A stretch of 64,000 nucleotides of DNA from NCBI GenBank assembly GCA_001683735.1, contig LUGG01000004.1:1488001-1552000 (forward strand), given 5' to 3'. A program made the position numbers and the translations under genes. The notes under the pieces are model-generated. The model made no database searches. It was not told the DNA's origin and saw only the letters and a program-made list of their open reading frames with translations. How positions within the stretch are numbered: the stretch's first letter is position 1; every line of letters begins with the position of its first letter. This document shows, one piece after another, positions 24,908 to 35,948 of the stretch. The stretch is from Grifola frondosa (taxonomy: Eukaryota > Basidiomycota > Agaricomycetes > Polyporales > Grifolaceae).

Positions 24908-25070
24908 GGTAGTTATATTGTCTTGGCTAAATACATCACTCCTCAATCACTTCTAAGCTTGTATATGGTGCAGCAAGGATGAATTGAGGACACACTATGA
25001 TATGTCGGACCCTGCCATCCCCCGCTCACATCACAACAGCTACATCAGTGCCTGAGGTCCCTCCACCTAT

Positions 25071-25380
25071 GTTGCTACATTCTGGATAGGCTGGTGGCCA
25101 ATGTGGAGGCTGTGCGGGTGTATGCATTGAACCGGGCTGCAATCGACGGCTCTGTGGCAGCAAAGTTCAGTGCAATTTGCCCATGCACCCATGTGTGCAC
25201 GCCGTGTGCGATCTGAGTGTGGACGTCTTCGTGGTGATGGGGACCACCGGCAGCCTGGGGTCCTACATCCTCGATAGGCTAGTGGCCAACACGGAGATCA
25301 TGTGGGTGTACGCACTGAACCGGGCTGTGGTTGATGGCTCCATTCTTGTTGAGAGGCAGCGCACGGCTCTCACGGGGTAG
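25071..25380 (+). pseudogene. Tandemly duplicated Rossmann fragment of an NRPS-like/CAR-type reductase
   Basis: Two copies of the same segment lie head to tail. Around 25071-25175: CYILDRLVANVEAVRVYALNR then AAIDGSV. Around 25221-25376: VVMGTTGSLGSYILDRLVA then NTEIMWVYALNRAVVDGS. TTGSLGSYILDRL is the NAD(P)H-binding GxxGxxG of the C-terminal reductase domain (NAD_binding_4) found in alpha-aminoadipate-reductase-like and NRPS-like enzymes. No adenylation or carrier domain accompanies it. It is a captured fragment inside the mobile element, duplicated after or during capture. Confidence 0.6.
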
Positions 25381-25394
25381 GGGCTGAATCCTGA

Positions 25395-25825
25395 TGGGAT
25401 AGTGGGTGCGGGCGATCAGGGGACATACTGATGCGCCCCATATCGCAATCAGCAGGTGGAATGTCAGTCCAGCGTGCAGAACGATGTGCAGTAATAGCGC
25501 ACCTTGACCAAGCTTCCATCTTTACGAGATGTGCCCCGCTGCCCACAGTGACCACAGCTTCGCCATGAGGCGCAATACAGTCCACCGCCTTCCACAGTAG
25601 ATGTAGATCCTCAAAAGGACTTGCCCCATCTGCGTCAACCATCAAGAGCCGCTTTCCTCATGCATGAAGGATCGCACGGCGCACGGGGCCGCCCTTTCCA
25701 ACATGGTGTGAGAGCGTGACTATGCGAATATCACCTTCGGGTATTCCAGCGCAAGCTTGAGCGCAAAGTCGGCAGTGCCGTTGGAGGTGCCATCATCGAC
25801 AATGAGTCCTTCGTATGAGCAGGCA
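25395..25825 (-). pseudogene. ALG5: Fragment of ALG5 (dolichyl-phosphate beta-glucosyltransferase)
   Basis: Reading the minus strand from about 25822: YEGLIVDDGTSNGTADFALKLALEYPK (GT2 nucleotide-sugar region), then, after frame breaks, MVDADGASPFEDLHLLWKA (DxD-like DAD motif) and AVVTVGSGAHLVKMEA. This order and spacing match Alg5, the ER enzyme that makes dolichyl-phosphate-glucose for N-glycan assembly. The N-terminal membrane anchor and the C-terminal third are absent, and stops interrupt it. It is a decayed copy of part of a host gene inside the hAT-like element; the functional gene is presumably elsewhere. Confidence 0.65.
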
Positions 25826-26305
25826 GGCTGCTGTGCAAGGAATGGGAGTCCAAAGCGCCTTATCGCTGTCTTCCTGCAGCGTTACGCACTGCCTCGCAAC
25901 CTCCCCGTTAAGTCCTGTGTATAACAATAAGAACCACTCACCGAACAAAAAGCATTCAGCCGCAATGACCCTGGATGGGCATATTTGGTGCTACTAGGGT
26001 AGCAGATGTCAGTGTAGATATATCATGCAGAATGATGGACTTACCACTGAGGACAATGTCTCTACAGTTGCTACTGCGCAGGAATGAATGTATAGACTCT
26101 TGGCCGTGACACCGAGTGATAACTTACAACATATGATTTTAACCTAAGGTAAATGTGCGAAAATAGTAGGAAATGAAATGAACTGCGTGACAAAATATGC
26201 CGCATGTGATAAATGTAGGCGGGTGAAGGTAAAATATTAAATGTACAGTTTGAACGGCATAGTCTGCGACCGGTCATGCAACCGGTCGCAGACTCTGCAA
26301 CCGTG
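25826..26305. repeat. Right subterminal region of the hAT-like element
   Basis: From about 26160 to 26290 this is the inverted counterpart of 17258-17330 (TTTGTCACGC-like repeats, ATGCCGTTCAAACTG block on the minus strand, and GACCGGT repeats). No gene is visible in 25826-26160. The copia element follows after TCTTG at 26306-26310. Confidence 0.65.
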
Positions 26306-26310
26306 TCTTG

Positions 26311-26752
26311 TAACGAGAGGTTACGTGCAGCGTCTCAGTTAGCGTCGGAGCGAACTAATGTATATTGGAATATATCTAGTTACCTAATGAGAGGTTACGC
26401 ACAGCGTCTGTAAGTAACTTGTAAGTAAGAAGGAAAAACATAAGGTAACGAATGGTATACACACCTCAGTTAGCGTCGGAGTGAACTGAGGTGTCAAGAC
26501 GAGGAAACGGGAACTATATAGCTACAGCGCGGCTGCGTAACGAGCGGATGAATCCATCGAGAGGATAGCAATGCGGAAAGCAAAAGGAATGGTATCTATC
26601 GGTACGTACGGATGCCGGTAATAACCGATGGCGTTGAGTAACGACTGTATCTAAATAAGGAAGAAGAACAAGGTGTAAGACATACAAACAAGAAATGAAA
26701 CACTGTCCTTGGCACGGCGTCGCAACGCCGCGCACGGTTTGTCCATCCGACA
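26311..26752 (-). repeat. 3' LTR of the copia element (442 bp)
   Basis: Same length as the other LTR, with 12 substitutions and no gaps by direct comparison. It contains a TATATAG promoter-like motif (about 26515-26521). Confidence 0.95.
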
Positions 26753-27639
26753 CTCCCCCTCAAACCGTTGCGAGTCCTAACGCAGCGGCAAAATGCTTGA
26801 CTTTCGCGCTTGGTAGGGCCTTCGTCAGCGTATCGGCGGTCATGTCATCAGTAGGGCAGTAGGTGAGATGGATCGAGCCAGCTTCAATGACATAACGGAT
26901 GTAGTGATAGCGGATGTCGATGTGTTTCGTACGGCCATGGTAGCTGCCGTCCTTCGTGAGTGTGATTGCGGACTGGCTGTCGCTATGAAGCAGTGTCGGC
27001 TCGGTGAGTGGGCGGAAGACTTCGCCGATGAGACGACGAATCCATATGGCCTCCTTGGCTGCATGCGTCGCCGCGACGTACTCGGCTTCGGCTGTAAACA
27101 ACGTCACAAGCTCCTGCTTGCGTGACGACCATGACACCGCACCGCCGTCGACAAAAAAACATACCCCGAGATTGCACGACGATGGTCCTGCGTCGCGCCG
27201 TCCGCATCAACATAGCCCTCGAGCCCCTTTCTGACCCCTCCATAGACCAGGCAAAGCTCCCTCATCCCAACCAAGTAGCGGAAAACACGCTTCACGGCCT
27301 CCCAATGCACCCAGCCTGGATTTTGCGAGAATTGAGCAAGCGTTGAGACCGCGAACGCGATATCCGGCCTCGTACCCATTGCGGCGTACATCAACGAACT
27401 GACGGCCTCACGATAGGGCACGCGCTTCATGTGCGCAACGTCCATCGCACTTTCGGGGCACTGAGATTTTGAGAGTCGAAGGTTGTGGTCCATAGGCGTA
27501 GATACTGGCTTCAAATCATCGAAATTGAAACGAGTGATGATAGCGTCAATGTACGAGTGCCAGCTGTGGTCACCATTTTGGTAATACAATATAGCATCAA
27601 CCTGCTACAACCATTGTGAGTTAGCTGGTCAGGTTGTCA

Positions 27640-28935
27640 AAAATGCCGTAGTACAATACTGGGCAGATTGTAATATATATTGTATTACAATAGGAGCATT
27701 GTAATACAGCTAGGCCGCATTTTTTTACAATTAGGGCTGCTTGTAATATTTCTATAGTACAATCTGACCTGATTGTAATACTAGATAATACAATCAGGCC
27801 AGGTTGTAATTTTCGATAAAACAATCTGGTCAGATTGTAATATTCAATAGTACAATCTGACCTGGTTGTAATACCAGATAATACAATCAGGCCAGGTTGT
27901 AATTTTCGATAAAACAATCTGGTCAGATTGTAATATTCAATAGTACAATCTGACCTGGTTGTAATACAGATAATACAATCAGGCCAGGTTGTAATTTTCA
28001 ATAAAACAATCTGGTCAGATTGTAATACTAGATAAAACAACCTGGTCAGATTGTAATATTCAGTAGTACAATCTGACCTGGTTGTAATTTTTGATAAAAC
28101 AATCTGGTCAGATTGTAATATTCAATAGTACAATCAGGCCAAATTGTAATACTAGATAAACAACCTGGTCAAATTGTAATATTCAATAGTACAATCAGGT
28201 CAGATTGTAATATTAATAGTACAATCAGGTCAGGTTGTAATACTGATAATACAATCAGGCCAGGTTGTAATACTAGATAAAACAACCTGGTCAAATTGTA
28301 ATATTCAGTAGTACAATCTGACCTGGTTGTAATACTGGATAATATAATCAGGCCAGGTTGTAATACTAGATAAAACAACCTGGTCAAATTGTAATATTCA
28401 ATAGTACAATCAGGTCAGGTTGTAATACTAGATAATACAATCAGGCCAGGTTGTAATTTTGATAAAACAATCAGGCCAGATTGTAATACTAGATAAAACA
28501 ACCTGGTCAGATTGTAATATTCAGTAGTACAATCTGACCTGGTTGTAATACTAGATAATACAATCAGGTCAGATTGTAATTTTCGATAAAACAATCTGGT
28601 CAGTTGTAATATTGAATAGTACAATCAGGTCAGGTTGTAATACTAGATAATACAATCAGCCCAGATTGTAATACTACTGGTAATACAATCTGACCTGATT
28701 GTAATTTTCAATAAAACAACCTGGTCAGATTGTAATATTCAGTAGTACAATCTGACCTGGTTGTAATACTAGATAATACAATCAGGTCAGATTGTAATTT
28801 TTGATAATACAATCAGGCCAGATTGTAATTTTCGATAAAACAACCAGGTCAGATTGTAATACTACTGGTAATACAATCTGGCCTGATTGTAATATTCAGT
28901 AGTACAATCAGGTCAGGTTGTAATACTTCATTATT
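27640..28935. repeat. Left array of ~31-bp palindromic units
   Basis: Roughly forty degenerate units of about 31 bp built on TTGTAATA-spacer-TAATACAA joined by TCAGGTCAG or CTGACCTGG. Each unit can itself form a small hairpin. Length varies by one or two bases between units, and the spacer core alternates among CTAGA, TTCAGTAG and TTTTCGAT forms. Confidence 0.9.
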
Positions 28936-30344
28936 ACAATCCCACCTGCTTGTATTATCCATATCAGGATAATAGAGCTCGGGGTAAATACAGGATTTGT
29001 CACATGTTGCGGAAACATACCACATTTGGTATGTTTTAAACATAGCCACCATATGTTTTCTCCTCCACTACTCCCTCAATTCTGCACAGATATTCTTCAT
29101 TTTAGGTTCGTCTGAAAGCGGTCGTCGAGTATAATTAGATTATGTACATATCTTTGTATGATATTAAAATAAAAACATACCATTCTGGGCAACCACCCCA
29201 GAATGTTCTGCTGCATTGCTCCTTCAAATCTTCACCAAATTTCTTAATTCCTTCATCCCCTTGGTCGCCTTAGTGTCCCATTTTATGTTCTACATTTATT
29301 TTGGCAGAATATGTGACGGAAAACATACCATTTCTGGTGGGTGCAGGCTCAGCCACACCAGAATTCCTCCCCCTCCTCCTCCCTCAATACTTCATGGATT
29401 CTCTTTATTTAACATTCCCCGTAGTCCTACATATGTCTACTTTAATTTTATGTATAGTAGACAGCCCCAAACAATGATAATATTTCGTCTCCTCCTGCTT
29501 TGCTGGCAGGGATCCATCCTAATTTGGGAAATGAATATTGGACGGAATCTGGAACGAAGGGCACCATCTAAAAGGTGTATTTTATCCTAATAAGGCGATG
29601 TTCACGCCGAAATATTCCGTCCGGTACTCGCTTCAAAAACACAAAACAGTATTCAGGGGTGGCTGAAACTTTCCTCCATCCTTCCTGAATGGGATTTGCC
29701 CCTAATTTCAAGCGGACTTTTGTGGTGTATTCCTTTAATTGGGGTATCATTATGAGCTATACATTACGCTTATCAGAGACGATCCCATATGGTGAAATCC
29801 TTATCAGCTTCCCCTATAGATTATACAATTGTCCTACTACACGAAATATAATAACAGATCGGATGGCAGGAGAGGATAAAGGAATATAACAGCTTCCAAA
29901 CAAGTCCAAGTCATAAAAATTGATGAGGAATTGAGGGAGTAATTCAGGAATCAGTGTACTTGCCCCTGATTCACTTGTACAGGTGACTTGAGCCCGGTAC
30001 AGCAGTATTGAGGTTTCAGCCACAATTAGGTATTTTCCTCATATCTCCCTCACTTCCTCATGTATTCTTTGATCTTTGTTGTATATTGTAGAGCTATATG
30101 AGTGTTATATATATGGAACTTTTCGTGTTTTTAAAGCTGCCAGAAAAATCCTATCAGGGGGATATTACATTTCAGTGTTTGGGATTCAGCATTATCAAAT
30201 ATGCATCAAACAGTGAAATGAAAGGATCTGAGAGATATATACAATGGTAGATGGATACAAAAGAGACGATAAAAAAAGCAACTGGGTGGAAGGATATTGG
30301 GTGATCAGTGTGGCAACTGCCACCCAATGTTGTTGTGTGTGTCC
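28936..30344. other. Single-copy inner arm and 709-bp centre of the foldback element
   Basis: 28936-29635 is the non-repetitive inner part of the left arm; its inverted copy is 30345-31050. The centre 29636-30344 occurs once. Open frames here are mirror duplicates (29216-29590 and 30503-30763) or short. No transposase or known protein is recognised. Confidence 0.7.
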
Positions 30345-31054
30345 TGAAGCGAGTACCGGACGGAATATTTCGGCGTGAACATCGCCTTATTAGGATAAAA
30401 TACACCTTTTAGATGGTGCCCTTCGTTCCAGATTCCGTCCAATATTCATTTCCCAAATTAGGATGGATCCCTGCCAGCAAAGCAGGAGGAGACGAAATAT
30501 TATCATTGTTTGGGGCTGTCTACTATACATAAAATTAAAGTAGACATATGTAGGACTACGGGGAATGTTAAATAAAGAGAATCCATGAAGTATTGAGGGA
30601 GGAGGAGGGGAGGAATTCTGGTGTGGCTGAGCCTGCACCCACCAGAAATGGTATGTTTTCCGTCACATATTCTGCCAAAATAAATGTAGAACATAAAATG
30701 GGACACTAAGGCGACCAAGGGGATGAAGGAATTAAGAAATTTGGTGAAGATTTGAAGGAGCAATGCAGCAGAACATTCTGGGGTGGTTGCCCAGAATGGT
30801 ATTTTTTATTTTAATATCATACAAAGATTGTACATAATCTAATTATACTCGACGACCGCTTTCAGACGAACCTAAAATGAAGAATATCTGTGCAGAATTG
30901 AGGGAGTAGTGGAGGAGAAAACATATGGTGGCTATGTTTAAAACATACCAAATGTGGTATGTTTCCGCAACATGTGACAAATCCTGTATTTACCCCGAGC
31001 TCTATTATCCTGATATGGATAATACAAGCAGGTGGGATTGTAATAATGAAGTAT

Positions 31055-32335
31055 TACAACCTGACCTGATTGTACTACTGAATATTACAATCAGGCCAGA
31101 TTGTATTACCAGTAGTATTACAATCTGACCTGGTTGTTTTATCGAAAATTACAATCTGGCCTGATTGTATTATCAAAAATTACAATCTGACCTGATTGTA
31201 TTATCTAGTATTACAACCAGGTCAGATTGTACTACTGAATATTACAATCTGACCAGGTTGTTTTATTGAAAATTACAATCAGGTCAGATTGTATTACCAG
31301 TAGTATTACAATCTGGCTGATTGTATTATCTAGTATTACAACCTGACCTGATTGTACTATTCAATATTACAATCTGACCAGATTGTTTTATCGAAATTAC
31401 AATCTGACCTGATTGTATTATCTAGTATTACAACCAGGTCAGATTGTACTACTGAATATTACAATCTGACCAGTTGTTTTATCTAGTATTACAATCAGGT
31501 CAGATTGTATTACAGTAGTATTACAATCTGGCCTGATTGTTTTATCAAAATTACAACCTGGCCTGATTGTATTATCTAGTATTACAACCTGACCTGATTG
31601 TACTATTGAATATTACAATTTGACCAGGTTGTTTTATCTAGTATTACAACCTGGCCTGATTTATTATCCAGTATTACAACCAGGTAGATTGTACTATTGA
31701 ATATTACAATCTGACCAGTTGTTTTATCTAGTATTACAACCTGGCCTGATTGTATTATCAGTATTACAACCTGACCTGATTGTACTATTGAATATTACAA
31801 TCTGACCTGATTGTACTATGAATATTACAATCTGACCTAGTTGTTTTATCTAGTATTACAATTGGCCTGATTGTACTATTGAATATTACAATCTGACCAG
31901 ATTGTTTTATCAAAATTACAACCAGGTCAGATTGTACTACTGAATATTACAATCTGACCAGGTTGTTTTATCTAGTATTACAATCTGACCAGATTGTTTT
32001 ATCGAAAATTACAACCTGGCCTGATTGTATTATCTGTATTACAACCAGGTCAGATTGTACTATTGAATATTACAATCTGACCAGATTGTTTTATCGAAAA
32101 TTACAACCTGGCCTGATTGTATTATCTGTATTACAACCAGGTCAGATTGTACTATTGAATATTACAATTGACCAGATTGTTTTATCGAAAATTACAACCT
32201 GGCCTGATTGTATTATCTAGTATTACAATCAGGTCAGATTGTACTATAGAAATATTACAAGCAGCCCTAATTGTAAAAAAATGCGGCCTAGCTGTATTAC
32301 AATGCTCCTATTGTAATATAATATATATTACAATC
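31055..32335. repeat. Right array of ~31-bp palindromic units
   Basis: Inverted copy of the left array, same unit types in mirrored order, with several one-base unit differences between the two arms. Confidence 0.9.
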
Positions 32336-33776
32336 TGCCCAGTATTGTACTACGGCATTTTTGACAACCTGACCAGCTAACTCACAACGGTTGTAGCAGG
32401 TTGATGCTATATTGTATTACAATACAGGTAGCCAGTAGTGCGAGTGCTATGAGAGGGCGAGAGTGCGGTCGGCAAGGTCGCGTGAGACCCTGATACCAAG
32501 AAGCCAAGTGACCGGACCTAAATCCGTCATCTTGTACTTCTCGCCGATGCGCTCCTTGTACACGTCGAGTAAGCATGGCGAGTTGCTGGTGATCAGGCAG
32601 TCATCCACGTGAATTGTGAGAACGATGAGGTCCGACCCTTCACGTGCATAAAACACGCCATAGTCGGACTCTGCACGATGAAAACCGAGGTCAGCGAGTG
32701 CGACACAAAGCGTCTCGTACCATTTTCGCCCGCCCTGCTTCAGTCCATACAGCGCCTTGAGGAGGCGCAAGACATACTTGACGCGGTCGGCAAATTCATG
32801 GTCTGGTGGCTGTTCGAGGTAGACAACCTCGTCGTCGTCAAGAACCGAGTTCAAGTAGGCACTATTGAAATCGAAAGACTCTGCGGGCCAACCATTCCGA
32901 GCAGCGATCGCAAGGATGAGACGAAAGGATGATAACTTAGCTACTGGTGCAAATGTTTCGTAGTAATCCACGCCTTGAATTTGCGTGAATCCGCGTGCGA
33001 CCAGTCGGGCCTTGTATTTTTCAATTTCGCCCGCTGCATTCTTCTTGACCCGCAGGACCCACTTCAAGTCCACGATGTTTTGCATCACTGGGGCGCTCGA
33101 CCGCAGTCCACGTCCCGTTCGCCACAAGACTGTCAAGCTCTGCTTGAATCGCCTCTTGCCATTTCGGCCAATCGGGACGCTTCTTTGCCTCCTCATAGGG
33201 TGGTTCGATTCCCTCAGCCGCGCCAACAACTGCCGCCATCGCCACATCCTCAACGCTCACTGACTCCCCCTCAATCGCCATGCCTCCCGTCTCTGCCTCC
33301 TCGACAACTCTATCCATCCTGAAAACTGGTACCTGCAGGCCCGTGGGCATCACAGGATCACTTGGGCGTGCGCTTGCCTTCCCCTCACCTGAACGAAGAC
33401 GACGGACATAATCCGACTCCTTGCGTACACGCTTGCCTCGTCCCTCAACAGGAGCCTCAAACTTCTCGCCAAGAACATCTGGGCCTGTCGAAGGAGCGGG
33501 CGCTGGAACAACATCGATGTCAGAGACCTCCTCGACAGTAGTTTTGCGGCTTGCTGGTAGCGTCAGCGGTGCTGCATCATGCTCCCCCTCCCCCTCGAGC
33601 GGCACAGCGACAGGAGCATCAGGTACGTTGAATCAAATATTTCGTTCTACGGAGATGGTTTGACGATTGGGCCAATAGATACGATGAGCGCGACTCGGCT
33701 CATCAAAACCCACCCATCGCGCAACACGAGCTCTTGGCTCGAGCTTCGTGCCATTCGGGTCGTGGACGCTGTCACG

Positions 33777-35948
33777 CACCAAACGTGGTTGGTACCTGGA
33801 CAGGGCCAAAATAACCATCTTTGGCAACCAAGTCAACCGAGTGCCGTAATATGCACAACACACGAAGGTCACCATCGGGATCGAGTTTAGACATCATCAA
33901 TCATGTCAAATCTCCACCCAATCCCACCCAATCGACGCATGCCATGGTGCCCCATGGTAATCGATCCTCGGTTCCCCATCCTATTATACAACACACTCGC
34001 CACCGGATTCGACCTCATGCCACTGTCCGGATTCGTGCACCTCACAGATCGATCCGGAATTACGTTCACGGGCCATATCGACCACATCATCCAGTACCAG
34101 GAAACACGAATATTCCTCGCCCTTTCTCACATCGATGGCACCTGCACCATTGGTTTCGCAGTACGATACGAGTACAGTCAGCATTCGCTCGTCTCCTATG
34201 CATAACCTGGTGGCGATATTCCCTATACGCTGTCAGTCGGATAACAGATGATGAAGCCGGAATCCATGATTTACCCTCTTCACCCGCTTGTAAACGACGA
34301 CAACCATCGTTAAATCAAGTAGGATGGGATGGGAAAGCATGGAGGATCATGAGGAAAAGGAGTGCGGGAAAGAATCAGGTGCAGGAAAGTCAGGAGACAA
34401 GGAGTTGGACACAGCAGGACATCGCGGAAACAGGAAGAAGAAGATCAGGTTAGCAAATTCTGGAAGGGACTGGAAGAAAGGCAGAGTCCTGGGAAAGTCT
34501 GTACAGCCTTTGAAAAGAGAAGCATGGCCATGGTCACAAGGATACACAGCCACAAGCCACCTGAGGTGATGTAGAACAGCCTTCAGGAGACTCACAGCCC
34601 TGGAACCATAGACCATGTGCTTCTCAAAGTGGCAGACTAACTCCCCCAGATTTGTAAGGGCCCTACCCTAGATTTGTGATTGCCTTACTAAGGCTGTGCA
34701 AATTTATAAGGTAGAGGACCTCCATTAGTCAGGGAATATCTCAAATGGATGACAAAGTCTTCAAGGCTATGTACTCTGTGAGAGAAAGGTCCTTGAAATG
34801 GAGAAAAGGGCACCTTGGGTTTGTAATCCCCTGCCCCAGATTTGTAAGAGCCTTACTAAAGCTATGCAAATCTGAGGGCCGGGTGACCTAGGAGAGCTCT
34901 GATTGGAGGAAGTCAGAGAGGCAGTGCAGGGAGATGCAGCTGGAACATTCAGGAAAACACTAGGAAAGGACTGGAAGATTCTAGCACAGTAGTTACCATG
35001 GTTTCTTGTGCTTGGAGCCTCCCGGAAAGTGCTGGAACAGTCTGAGAAGAAGAGTCCGGGGAGAATTCTGGGCCCTCTCAAAAGGTATATAAAGAGCTCC
35101 TTTCTTGCCTTAGGAGGGCAATAATTGGATCCAACAGAACTGGATCGAGAGAACTGGATCAAGCGCAGCAGCCAGAAACACAGTCTCCACTGGAATTTGG
35201 ATCACCCTCCAGATTCCCCCCAGACTCAGCAGACTAGATCACTTGACTGAGGTATCACAGGGATATCTCACGTCATCACAGGTGTGCACATAGGTGTACA
35301 CACTCAGCCACACAGACACAGCACTTCCCTAACAAGGAGGACCTCCAAGGCGGCAAGGATACCATTCTGTATCCCCACCACCCCACTTCACTCCATACCA
35401 AATCACACCAGATTTCTACTCTCAAAGTCTCACAGCCAGAAGCAGTCATAGTCAGTTGACTTGCTTACCACAGTGCGGACATCACTTCAGGAAACCCCAC
35501 AACAGAGGTGGGCAAGGTTGAAGTCTTGGTCCCCAGTTTCCAGGTCACAGCAGTGCAGCAACCCCATACAGAGGTGGGCAAGGTTGACTGTTGATAGGAC
35601 AGGAAAGAGAAGTCTTCCTCGGAGGGAGCATCAGCAGAAGAACAGGAGACATATCGAGGAGAGGTAGAAGTGACAAACGTACCGGGCAAGTCATCATCGT
35701 ATCATCGTTAAACATTCACTTGGGATCGTACCTACCTTCGTGATTGTGATAACACCCCCCAACGGATTCGGCCAGGCCTATAACTGGGAAAGCAGGAAAA
35801 ACCCGTCAAGCTTGGTGCAGTATAAAATTGATTTCATACCTCGATTCCCTTCGCGTATATTTCACCCTGCCACAGATAGATTTTTCTATTTTGGTTTGGT
35901 GATTATCGAGATCATTTTATATAGTGGTTACTATCTCACACCACATAC
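33777..35948. mobile_element. 2.17-kb insertion in copia pol, type unresolved
   Basis: It separates the integrase end (WGCEVRV) from the continuation (VHDPNGTK). TCACG lies on both sides (33772-33776 and 35949-35953). The interior lacks recognisable protein domains. It contains a TATATAAAG promoter-like site (about 35086-35094), repeated CCCCAGATTTGTAAG blocks near 34647 and 34832 and a repeated AGAGGTGGGCAAGGTTGA at about 35505 and 35571. These features would suit an LTR or LTR-derived non-autonomous element, but I cannot find matching ends. It may be a composite of two insertions. Confidence 0.5.

Larger units (their letters stand above)
27561..32440. mobile_element. Foldback-type element with 2.1-kb inverted arms inside copia
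   Basis: Arms 27561-29635 and 30345-32440 are near-perfect inverted copies around a 709-bp centre. The exact 7-bp duplication CGAGTGC flanks it (27554-27560 and 32441-32447). The outer ~1.3 kb of each arm is an array of short palindromic units; the inner ~0.7 kb is single-copy. Removing it plus one CGAGTGC rejoins the copia reading (LALS, stop, HSYIDAI). No transposase is seen. Long, internally repetitive inverted ends recall Drosophila Foldback and Galileo; Galileo (P superfamily) makes 7-bp duplications. The relationship is inference. Confidence 0.85.

Noticed and set aside
27640..28935. Regular short palindromic repeats resembling a CRISPR array
   Set aside because: The context is eukaryotic, the units are tandem without unique spacers, and the array is mirrored at 31055-32335 as part of a foldback element.
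29216..30763. Two open frames encoding the same protein on opposite strands
   Set aside because: They are the two inverted arms of the foldback element; the protein has no recognisable domain and duplicates simply because the DNA does.
33821..34453. 210-codon open frame in the 2.2-kb insertion
   Set aside because: Basic, His/Arg/Pro-rich composition without a domain; overlaps other frames of similar quality, so not called as a gene.
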